Origin: an uncultured Collinsella sp.
GTDB taxonomy: Bacteria; Actinomycetota; Coriobacteriia; Coriobacteriales; Coriobacteriaceae
Length of the DNA stretch: 12,888 nucleotides
NCBI GenBank assembly: GCA_900551185.1
Contig: URVF01000022.1
Span: 1 to 12,888, forward strand
Reading direction: 5' to 3'
A model generated the notes under the pieces. It had not been told where the DNA came from and did no database searches. It saw only the letters and a program-made list of their open reading frames with translations. A program made the position numbers and the translations under genes. Of the stretch, positions 1 to 5,155 are shown piece by piece (positions within the stretch are counted from its first letter, which is position 1; every line of letters starts with the position of its first letter).

Positions 1-48
1 CGAGATCATGCCTAGTCTCGTGGGCTCGGAGATGTGTATAAGAGACAG
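1..48 (+). other. Nextera i7-side adapter (not genomic)
   Basis: Bases 1-6 match the end of the Illumina i7 primer, 7-14 read CATGCCTA, which I recognise as the Nextera N706 index, and 15-48 are the Nextera read-2 adapter ending in the transposon mosaic end (30-48). This is library DNA joined to the contig and should be masked. An open reading frame starting at base 8 translates the adapter (MCIRDS is a familiar adapter-derived peptide) and runs on antisense to the EIIC gene. It is not a gene. Confidence 0.97.
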
Positions 49-295
49 CAGCGGCCACGATACCGCCCAGGACCATATCGGGCGGAACGGCGGCGCCGAC
101 CTGCACCAGGCCCATGGACACGAGCTCGACGGCGGCACCGACGGCAAGGCCGGTGGGCACATCGCCCAGCAGCAGACCGACGAGCGTAGCGCCAACGAGG
201 GGCTGCTCGAAGTTAAGACGACCGAGCAGGCGGGAGTCCCACATGCAGAACACGCCGACGAGGCCGACGAGCACCGCACTGATGAACGTATTCAT
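49..295 (-). CDS. PTS mannose/fructose/sorbose-family EIIC, N-terminal part
   Basis: This is the membrane channel subunit of a mannose-family phosphotransferase permease, which moves a sugar across the membrane while the partner EIIAB phosphorylates it. Only the first 82 codons are present. They begin MNTFISAVLVGLVGVFCMWD and contain hydrophobic helices plus the segment LLLGDVPTGLAVGAAVEL, characteristic of the EII-Sor/ManY/AgaC family (usual length about 250-270 residues). The ATG at 293-295 has AAAGGAGA at 301-308, with six bases between AGGAG and the start. The gene lies 36 bp downstream of the EIIAB stop, so the two are almost certainly one operon. EIID would be expected next. The truncation is due to the contig end and adapter, not to mutation. 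Substrate cannot be read from this fragment. Confidence 0.88.
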
Positions 296-312
296 ACCCT
301 TCTCCTTTCAGT

Positions 313-326
313 CAGGCAAATGCCTG
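313..326 (-). promoter_or_regulatory. Short hairpin between EIIAB and EIIC
   Basis: CAGGCAAATGCCTG forms a small stem (CAGGC/GCCTG) in the 36-bp EIIAB-EIIC gap, just upstream of the EIIC ribosome binding site. It has no U-tract, so it is not a full terminator. It may tune expression or mRNA processing between the two genes, or be fortuitous. Confidence 0.3.
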
Positions 327-331
327 GTTGA

Positions 332-1255
332 TTACAGCTTGGCGTCGATGTCGACGCTCTGATACGTAGGGGTCTGCTGGACGTAGAGCTTGATGCCCAT
401 GTCGAGCAGCTGGTTGACGTCGGCCTTCTGGGTGGCGTCGAGGAAGACGGAGCTGTCCTTGCCGCCGACCTGCTCGGCACCGTCGTGGTTGGCGGTGGCG
501 CCCAGGTTGATGGCGTCGAGCTTGTAGCCCATGCAGAACTGCAGCATCTCGGCCGTGTTGCCAAAGACGAACATGACGCGCTCGCCGAGGGTGTTGAGCT
601 TGTCCATCTTGGCGAGGGCACGCTCGACGGTGAAGACGTTCAGGCGCACGCCCTGGGGCTTGGCCAGCTTAAGAGCGCCCTTCTTGATGTCATCGTTGGC
701 GGCAGCGTTGTCGACGACGATGATGCGCTCGGCCTGGACCTTGGTGGTCCAGGTAAAGACGACCTGGCCGTGCAGCAGACGGTAGTCAAGACGTGCGAGG
801 ACGATCTTGGCGGGACCGGAGCTGTGACGGGACGCCTTAGCCTTCTTGGCGGGAGCCGCGGCGACCTCGACCGGTGCGTTGGGGTTGGTCAGACCGGTGC
901 GGGCCTCGTTGATGAGGGCCGCGAGCTCGGCGCCCTTGACGGGGGCGGGGCTCATAGCGAGCGTGAGCGCCAGCGGGATGTTGAAACCGCTGACAACCGT
1001 GAACTTCGTGCCGTTCTTGGAAAGCTCGACCATGTTGTTGTTGACCGAGCTACCGAGCATATCGGTTAGCACATACACGGTGTCGTCCGCGTTGAACGTG
1101 GCGATCATAGCCTCAACCTTATTGGTGATGGGCTCCTTGTCGTCACGAGCAAGCGACACGACGTGGACGTTCGACACGTCGCCGAGAACCATCTCGAGCG
1201 TGTCTTTGGCGCCTGCGGCCAGGCCGCCATGAGATGCGAGAATGATCTGATTCAT
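332..1255 (-). CDS. PTS mannose-family fused EIIAB protein
   Basis: Cytoplasmic phosphocarrier of 307 residues that accepts phosphate from HPr on its IIA domain, passes it to its IIB domain and then to sugar bound by EIIC/EIID. The IIA domain spans about residues 1-120, with the phosphorylated histidine at H9 (ASHGGLAAG) and a conserved Asp at D65 (TDMLGSS). An Ala/Pro/Lys-rich hinge covers about 122-149. The IIB domain follows from about 150 to 307, with its active histidine at H162 (RLDYRLLHGQV). The arrangement and length match E. coli ManX-type IIAB proteins. The ATG at 1253-1255 is preceded by AAAGGAGGAG at 1261-1270, five bases away. It heads the operon with EIIC. The substrate is unproven; a nearby deglycase gene hints at a fructosamine or related sugar-amine, but mannose, fructose or amino sugars are possible. 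Confidence 0.92.
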   Translation of the reverse strand: MNQIILASHGGLAAGAKDTLEMVLGDVSNVHVVSLARDDKEPITNKVEAMIATFNADDTVYVLTDMLGSSVNNNMVELSKNGTKFTVVSGFNIPLALTLAMSPAPVKGAELAALINEARTGLTNPNAPVEVAAAPAKKAKASRHSSGPAKIVLARLDYRLLHGQVVFTWTTKVQAERIIVVDNAAANDDIKKGALKLAKPQGVRLNVFTVERALAKMDKLNTLGERVMFVFGNTAEMLQFCMGYKLDAINLGATANHDGAEQVGGKDSSVFLDATQKADVNQLLDMGIKLYVQQTPTYQSVDIDAKL

Positions 1256-1271
1256 CTTGCCTCCTCCTTTT

Positions 1272-1300
1272 CGTTATGGTCATTATAACGTCTTATACGT
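1272..1300 (-). promoter_or_regulatory. Probable PTS operon promoter with overlapping inverted repeat
   Basis: On the minus strand a perfect -10 box TATAAT lies at 1282-1287, about 27 bases before the EIIAB ATG. I see no good -35 hexamer 16-18 bases upstream, which suggests activator dependence. The -10 region is bracketed by the inverted repeat CGTTAT (1272-1277) and ATAACG (1285-1290). The plus-strand motif TATAACGTCTTATACGT (1284-1300) resembles one in the promoter of the EamA gene (13 of 17 bases). The -10 call is moderately secure; the operator call is inference. Confidence 0.5.
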
Positions 1301-1325
1301 TGCTTATATTGCTAATTAGTATAAA

Positions 1326-1360
1326 GACCGTTCGCGGGTGAAAATCGACCGTTGACGGGT
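1326..1360 (-). repeat. Phased direct repeat upstream of the PTS promoter
   Basis: GACCGTTCGCGGGT (1326-1339) and GACCGTTGACGGGT (1347-1360) match at 12 of 14 bases with a period of 21 bp, two helical turns. They lie roughly 50-85 bases upstream of the likely PTS transcription start. That is the usual place for an activator to bind twice on one face of DNA. No regulator is identified. Confidence 0.5.
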
Positions 1361-1383
1361 TTAACGTACTTGAAACGTTGGAG

Positions 1384-1416
1384 CTGGGTTGGCCGGCGCT
1401 GGCTGGATAACCCCAG
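1384..1416 (-). terminator. Weak hairpin downstream of EamA gene
   Basis: CTGGGTT (1384-1390) can pair with AACCCCAG (1409-1416) with one bulged base, 22 bases beyond the EamA stop. There is no U-tract, so a role as a terminator is only possible. Confidence 0.2.
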
Positions 1417-1438
1417 GTCGGACGCCGCGCGCAATCCC

Positions 1439-2521
1439 CTATCGCACGAAGTACCAGGGGCTTTCCTGCACGGTGGGCTCCAGCGTAATGCCCGTGCGCT
1501 CGCGGAACAGATCCATGTCCTGCGATTTCTCCGTCCACCACGCGTTGGGCTTAAAGGTCATGCTCTCAACGACATGACCGACAAACACACTGTTGCGCAG
1601 CTTGGAAAAGTCGGTGTTCATAATCACGATGGACGCGAGCACCAAAACGATACCCAGAACTTTGATCGCGCCGGCGGGCTCGGCGTAGACACCAATGCCC
1701 AGCAGTACGGTGACGACTGTCTCGAATGACATTACGACGGGAACTTTCGACGTCTCGAGCCCCATGGACAGACCCTGCATATATAAGATGTAAGCCACGG
1801 CTGTGGGGATGAGTCCAAAGCCAAGGAACAGCAGCAGCAACTGTGGCGACATTGCCGCGGCGACATCCGGCCACGGAGCCGCGATAGCTGCCATAACCGC
1901 ACCGCCAAAAACAAAGCCCCAAAACGTGACGGCCAGCGGGTGGACCGTCTTGGTTGCTATCCGGCTAAACACCGCGAGCGACGCACCACAAAGGCCTGCA
2001 ATCACGCCCGACGTGACGCCCCAAACCGAAAAATGAAAACCGGAAAGGTCGCCATTGGTCACCGCAAGCACGCAGCCAACGATGTTAAAGACAATGGCGA
2101 TGAGTTTGTTGAGGGTCACGTCCTCGCGATAAAGTACGCGGCCGAGCGCGACGCCAAACACCGGTGACGTGTAGAGCAGCACCGATGCCGTGGACATGCC
2201 CACCTCGCGCATGCACTCGTAATAGCAGGTGTTGGCGGCAGCCAAACCGACGATACCGACAAGTGCGCAGGAAACAAGCTCTTTAGGGCTTGCCTTGAAC
2301 AGGGTCAGCGGACCCTGAGCCACGGTAGACCCCTCACCCGGACGGCAGCCCATAAACATCAGGACCGGCGCCAAGATAAGCGCTCCGACCAACAAGCGAA
2401 AGGCCGCCATGCTCTGAGACGAAACGCCCATGGCCGAGATGCCGTTTACAAAGATTCCGATGCTGCCCCACATAAGCGCGGCGACCAGCACCAGCACATA
2501 GCCCAGATTGCTTTTCTTCAA
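1439..2521 (-). CDS. EamA/DMT-family transporter
   Basis: Inner-membrane carrier of the drug/metabolite transporter superfamily. It has two EamA repeats of five helices each, the first beginning with GYVLVLVAALMWGSIGIF. The second repeat ends with VYAEPAGAIKVLGIVLVLA, typical of the family. I place the start at TTG (2519-2521), giving 360 residues, because GAGGAGG (2527-2533) lies exactly five bases upstream. An in-frame GTG at 2555-2557 would add 12 residues but has no comparable site and would sit close to the promoter. After the tenth helix (about residue 301) there is an unusual soluble tail of about 55 residues containing AWWTEKSQDMDLFRERTG. Members export amino acids or metabolites. Here it might export the amine or amino acid freed by the neighbouring deglycase, which is a guess from context. 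Confidence 0.85.
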   Translation of the reverse strand: MKKSNLGYVLVLVAALMWGSIGIFVNGISAMGVSSQSMAAFRLLVGALILAPVLMFMGCRPGEGSTVAQGPLTLFKASPKELVSCALVGIVGLAAANTCYYECMREVGMSTASVLLYTSPVFGVALGRVLYREDVTLNKLIAIVFNIVGCVLAVTNGDLSGFHFSVWGVTSGVIAGLCGASLAVFSRIATKTVHPLAVTFWGFVFGGAVMAAIAAPWPDVAAAMSPQLLLLFLGFGLIPTAVAYILYMQGLSMGLETSKVPVVMSFETVVTVLLGIGVYAEPAGAIKVLGIVLVLASIVIMNTDFSKLRNSVFVGHVVESMTFKPNAWWTEKSQDMDLFRERTGITLEPTVQESPWYFVR

Positions 2522-2526
2522 CGCAG

Positions 2527-2533
2527 CCTCCTC
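2527..2533 (-). promoter_or_regulatory. Ribosome binding site deciding a TTG start
   Basis: GAGGAGG on the minus strand, five bases before the TTG at 2519-2521. It lies inside the reading frame opened by the GTG at 2557, so it argues strongly for the shorter protein. Confidence 0.75.
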
Positions 2534-2560
2534 GGTATTGTTTCCAATATGTTTCACACT

Positions 2561-2589
2561 ACGTTATAGTCGTTATATACATTTTTCAA
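2561..2589 (-). promoter_or_regulatory. Probable EamA gene promoter with tandem CGTTATA repeat
   Basis: On the minus strand, TTGAAA (2584-2589) and TATAAC (2563-2568) are spaced by 15 bases, slightly short for a housekeeping promoter. The -10 region overlaps two direct copies of CGTTATA (plus strand, 2562-2568 and 2571-2577). The minus-strand motif TATAACGACTATAACGT (2561-2577) resembles the motif at the PTS promoter. ATACA at 2577-2581 also matches half-sites found beside the GntR gene. Confidence 0.45.
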
Positions 2590-2630
2590 GACACAAATCG
2601 CCGAACGGAAAAATCTGCTCGCCCACACAC

Positions 2631-2682
2631 TCATTGGGTAGTCATTGGGGACGTCCCCAACGACTAGGACTGTCCCCAAATG
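2631..2682. repeat. REP-like palindromic repeat (GGGGAC/GTCCCC type)
   Basis: The perfect 16-bp palindrome TTGGGGACGTCCCCAA (2645-2660) is flanked by TAGTC (2639-2643) and GACTA (2662-2666), giving a 28-bp inverted repeat with one mismatched pair. A further partial copy, GACTGTCCCCAAATG, follows at once, and TCATTGGG occurs at 2631 and 2642. Short repeats of the GGGGACAG kind are known as REP elements mobilised by IS200-like (Y1/RAYT) transposases in many bacteria. No such transposase is in this window. It lies in the 349-bp gap between the EamA and deglycase genes, which has no gene. Confidence 0.6.
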
Positions 2683-2728
2683 CCACATCTGGACCAAGGC
2701 GACGCCGATGCTTTGGCAACGTCAGCGA

Positions 2729-2827
2729 AAACCCACCTGAGCGAGCAAGGTGCCTTGAAGCGAAGCGGCATTGACCTTCTGGTCATGCCGCTGAAGCTGA
2801 AAGGCAGATTGCCGCTCAGGTGGGTTT
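2729..2827. other. Long structured hairpin (99 nt) downstream of the SIS gene
   Basis: Helices, outside in: 15 bp perfect (2729-2743 with 2813-2827); GCAA/TTGC (2745-2748 with 2809-2812); TGCCTT/AAGGCA (2751-2756 with 2801-2806); AGC/GCT (2759-2761 with 2796-2798); and a 12-bp stem AGCGGCAT-GACC (2764-2776, T2772 bulged) with 2781-2792, closed by the loop TTCT. Counting the optional AGC helix, 40 bp pair. On the plus strand the internal loops are GA opposite GA and GA opposite GAA, which can form sheared G-A pairs. On the minus strand the outer arm is followed by TTTT (2728-2731), so it could end SIS transcripts. It may be a terminator, a palindromic repeat or a structured RNA. I do not recognise it as a named family. 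Confidence 0.55.
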
Positions 2828-2840
2828 GCAGCGTCGGCCC

Positions 2841-2868
2841 GTTACGCGGTTTGGTAAAACCGCGTAAC
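2841..2868 (-). terminator. Hairpin just after the SIS stop codon
   Basis: GTTACGCGGTTT (2841-2852) pairs perfectly with AAACCGCGTAAC (2857-2868) around a four-base loop, two bases beyond the SIS stop. No U-run follows directly, so alone it is not a classic terminator. It probably protects or helps end the mRNA together with the longer hairpin beyond it. Confidence 0.5.
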
Positions 2869-2870
2869 TC

Positions 2871-3863
2871 TTAGTAGTCCAGCTTCCACATGTAACGGCG
2901 CGTCATGTAATCCTTGTGGGTGACGGCGGAGAGCGCACGCATGTAGACGTTGTTGAGGATCGGGGCAAAGATCAGGTGGTTGAAGTATTCGCTCACGCTG
3001 TCCTTGATGTCGTTGAGGCCAAGCTCCTTGGCGTCGAGCTGATAGACGCGATCGCCACCGTACTGGTTGACGAAACGGATGCCGCGCTCGTCGTTGCAGC
3101 GGCTGCGGCCGACGCTGATGAGCTGGAACAGCGAGGTGCGCTTGTCCAGGATCTCGAAGGGGCCGTGGAAGAAGTCGCAGGTGTTGATGGTGCAGGAGTC
3201 GATCTGCAGCATCTCCTGCACATTGCAGATGCTAAAGACGTAGGCGGCACCAAAGAGCGGGCCCTGAGCCATGACGTTGATGCAGGGCTTGTCGGCGTTC
3301 TGCTCGGCCCACTTGGCAGCGAGCGGACGGGTGTACTCGACGGCCTTGCGATAGATGGGGTCGACCAGGTCGAAAGCGGCCATAGCGGTCTCGTACTCGG
3401 CATAGCCCTCGGTCTGCTGCGTGAGCTCCATGGCGATCATGGTCACGACGGCGGAGTTGGTACGGCCCATGCAGGACTCGTCAACGGCCAGGCTGTCATA
3501 CTGGATCTTGTAGTCGCAGACCTCGGTGAGGCCGGACTCGTCAACATAGATGGCGATGGTGCTGGCGCCGTGGTCCTTGGCGACCTGGGCGGCGACGATG
3601 GTCTCCTTGGTGCCGCGCATGGACACGACGACGGCCAGGGTGTTCTCGTTGACGTAGGCCGGGGTGGCATGCACGAACTCGTTGCTGGTGTAACTGGAGC
3701 TCACGACCTGCGTGGCCTCGTGCTCCATAAAGTACTGGGCAGGATAGTTGCCGCCGTTGGATCCGCCGGCGCCAATCCACACGACGCGCTTGATGCCGCC
3801 CTTGTCTGCCTTGTCAGCCAAAACCTGGGAGACGACGTCCTTAACCTGTTCCTGAGTAGTCAT
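2871..3863 (-). CDS. SIS-domain protein, probable fructosamine-type 6-phosphate deglycase (FrlB/FraB-like)
   Basis: A 330-residue cytoplasmic protein with two SIS (sugar isomerase) domains, at about residues 23-140 and 195-300. GAGGSNGG (31-38) and SMRGTKET (81-88) form the phospho-sugar loop. E217 (NVQEMLQ) and H233 (FFHGPFE) lie 16 residues apart, the same spacing as the catalytic E214 and H230 reported for Salmonella FraB as I recall it. The C-terminus RRYMWKLDY also looks like FrlB-type proteins. Such enzymes split 6-phosphorylated Amadori compounds into glucose 6-phosphate and an amine or amino acid. An AgaS-like or GlmS-like isomerase role is an alternative. The start ATG has AGAAAGG ten bases upstream. 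The gene diverges from a GntR regulator, and two hairpins follow its stop. Family is confident, substrate is not. Confidence 0.8.
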   Translation of the reverse strand: MTTQEQVKDVVSQVLADKADKGGIKRVVWIGAGGSNGGNYPAQYFMEHEATQVVSSSYTSNEFVHATPAYVNENTLAVVVSMRGTKETIVAAQVAKDHGASTIAIYVDESGLTEVCDYKIQYDSLAVDESCMGRTNSAVVTMIAMELTQQTEGYAEYETAMAAFDLVDPIYRKAVEYTRPLAAKWAEQNADKPCINVMAQGPLFGAAYVFSICNVQEMLQIDSCTINTCDFFHGPFEILDKRTSLFQLISVGRSRCNDERGIRFVNQYGGDRVYQLDAKELGLNDIKDSVSEYFNHLIFAPILNNVYMRALSAVTHKDYMTRRYMWKLDY

Positions 3864-3901
3864 CGTGCATCAGCCTTTCTTCTCGTTTGATGCTCTCGAT
3901 G

Positions 3902-4064
3902 GCATACAAGTTACATACACGTTTTGGTTATGTCGACTAGTTGTATGCTATATTTGTCTTAGAAATTTTGCTGATGCGGTTTTCGATAACTCGTTACCAG
4001 CAGTTTTATTGTTGTATTAGATACATGCTTGATTAGGCAAGCATACAGGTTAGATACAGGTTAG
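3902..4064. promoter_or_regulatory. Divergent SIS-GntR regulatory region with ATACA/TGTAT half-site array
   Basis: Seven ATACA or TGTAT half-sites fall in this stretch. GCATACAA (3902-3909) is the inverted copy of TTGTATGC (3941-3948). TGTATTAGATACA (4013-4025) is a palindrome around A4019. TTAGATACA occurs at 4017-4025 and 4050-4058, 33 bp apart, with TTACATACA at 3911-3919. ATACAGGTTAG is tandemly duplicated at 4043-4053 and 4054-4064, an 11-bp period. ATGCTTG (4025-4031) pairs with CAAGCAT (4038-4044). A possible GntR promoter is TTGATT (4029-4034) with TAGATA (4051-4056), placing repressor sites over it. TGTAT-N3-ATACA fits the broad style of HutC-family operators. This is the likely autoregulatory operator. 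Confidence 0.6.
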
Positions 4065-4068
4065 TCGT

Positions 4069-4791
4069 ATGAGCGCTTCGTCTGAAAAGAAACTGACCCA
4101 ATACGAGCGTCTGGCGGGCACACTGCGCGACCGCATCGCCGCCGGCACCTACGCCCGTGGAGACAAGCTGCCGTCCGAGATGGAGCTCATGGACGAATCG
4201 GGGCTGTCGCGCAGCACCGTGCGCCACGCCCTTAAGGTGCTCGTCGATGAGGGCCTGCTTCGCACCGAGCGCGGGCGCGGTGCCTTTGTGGCCGACACGC
4301 CGGCGCTGCATGAGAACAACCTGGTGTTTTCGAGCTACACGGCACAGGTCCAGGGTCAGGGCATGAAGCCCACCACGCGCACCGTGGACTCGGGCTTTGC
4401 TAAGGCAACGGGTAGCGTGGCCAAGTTTTTCGATGCCGCCGTGGGCAGCAAGCTCGTCAAGCTCGTCCGTCTGCGCTATCTGGACGATGCGCCACTGTGC
4501 TTGGAGACCACCTATCTGCCGCCAAGCTTTGAGGCGCTCATCGATCGCGATATCAACGGATCGCTCTACACCGCGCTGCGCCAGGAGTTCCATCGTGCGC
4601 CGGCGCAGGGGCACAAGACCTTCGAAGTTTGCTATGCCTCGCAAAACGAGGCGTTTTTGCTCAATGTGGAGCGCGGGCAGGCGCTGATCCTGATCACCGA
4701 TTACGTCTACGACACCGACGGCCGCCCGCTCCATGTCTCCAAGCGCATCCAACGCACCGACCGCGCCAAATACACCGAACCCATCGGCTAG
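4069..4791 (+). CDS. GntR-family (HutC subfamily) transcriptional regulator
   Basis: DNA-binding regulator of 240 residues. A GntR winged helix-turn-helix occupies about 10-76, with LPSEMELMDESGLSRSTVRHAL as its helix-turn-helix and the wing ERGRGAFVA. A UTRA ligand-binding domain of the HutC/FarR type spans about 95-232. UTRA domains usually bind phosphorylated sugars or related small molecules and release the protein from DNA. Length is normal. The gene is divergent from the SIS deglycase, and half-site repeats crowd the space between them, so it very likely controls that gene and itself. Its ligand may be the phosphorylated PTS product. The ATG (4069-4071) has no convincing Shine-Dalgarno site, and a plausible -10 ends at 4056, so the mRNA may be leaderless or nearly so. 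No strong terminator follows. Confidence 0.9.
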   Translation: MSASSEKKLTQYERLAGTLRDRIAAGTYARGDKLPSEMELMDESGLSRSTVRHALKVLVDEGLLRTERGRGAFVADTPALHENNLVFSSYTAQVQGQGMKPTTRTVDSGFAKATGSVAKFFDAAVGSKLVKLVRLRYLDDAPLCLETTYLPPSFEALIDRDINGSLYTALRQEFHRAPAQGHKTFEVCYASQNEAFLLNVERGQALILITDYVYDTDGRPLHVSKRIQRTDRAKYTEPIG

Positions 4792-4942
4792 CGCACCAAA
4801 CGAGGCAAAATGTACCTAATAAACGTTTTACCTGCGGTTTTTATTAAATCTCAAGCCAGCATGACGCAAGTGCCGGCATCGCTTGGCAATACGCGCCGCC
4901 CAAGCTCAACTGTTCCTGCCCAGAATATCCAGCACCGTAAAC
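4792..4942. other. Non-coding stretch after the GntR gene
   Basis: I see no gene here. An AT-only stem TAATAAA/TTTATTA (4817-4823 with 4840-4846) is too weak to be called a terminator. ACCTGCGGTTTT at 4830-4841 recurs at 5000-5011 inside the next palindromic element, which suggests shared repeat origin. Confidence 0.4.
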
Positions 4943-5065
4943 CTAAGTGAGTAGACTTTTCGCGACCTGCCAAGCACAACCAAAACAGCCATCTCCGTGA
5001 CCTGCGGTTTTACTAAAGCAGATACGCTTTGTGCTCGCCTTGCGCCAAAAAGTCTACTCACTTAG
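4943..5065. repeat. 123-bp palindromic element (MITE-like)
   Basis: CTAAGTGAGTAGACTTTT (4943-4960) and its perfect 18-bp inverted copy (5048-5065) bound the element. Inside, AGCACAA (4973-4979) and TTGTGCT (5029-5035) share exactly the same centre of symmetry, so the whole can fold on itself. There is no reading frame of note and no clear target-site duplication (CGTAAAC before, CTCGCAA after). A non-autonomous mobile element or a structured RNA are both possible. Confidence 0.6.
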
Positions 5066-5074
5066 CTCGCAAGG

Positions 5075-5152
5075 CGTCCCGAAGGGACGGTTCAGGTCAA
5101 AATAGCGTACGAACGCTGCATTTCTTGCGGCGATTTGATACCGCAAGACAGC
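5075..5152. repeat. Two small inverted repeats between larger palindromes
   Basis: CGTCCC/GGGACG (5075-5080 with 5084-5089) forms a tight hairpin. TCTTGCGG (5123-5130) pairs with CCGCAAGA (5141-5148), extended by GCTG (5115-5118) with CAGC (5149-5152) past a four-base bulge. No U-tract lies next to either. Role unknown; no gene is seen. Confidence 0.45.
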
Positions 5153-5155
5153 CAA

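Noticed and set aside
8..331. Plus-strand open frame starting in the adapter
   Set aside because: The first residues are adapter and the rest is antisense to EIIC.
2522..2557. GTG start for the EamA gene
   Set aside because: The ribosome site GAGGAGG fits the TTG at 2521 and would lie inside the coding region if GTG were used. It remains possible.
2916..3890. Plus-strand open frame of 324 codons opposite the SIS gene
   Set aside because: Low-complexity Val/Gly/Asp/Leu-rich translation, no domain, no ribosome site; an antisense shadow.
3864..3960. TATAACG-type operator in the SIS promoter
   Set aside because: ATAAC and ACGT occur there but with a different spacing from the two matching sites, so I do not include it in the shared motif.
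4817..4846. Terminator after the GntR gene
   Set aside because: The stem is AT-only and seven base pairs long, too weak to call.
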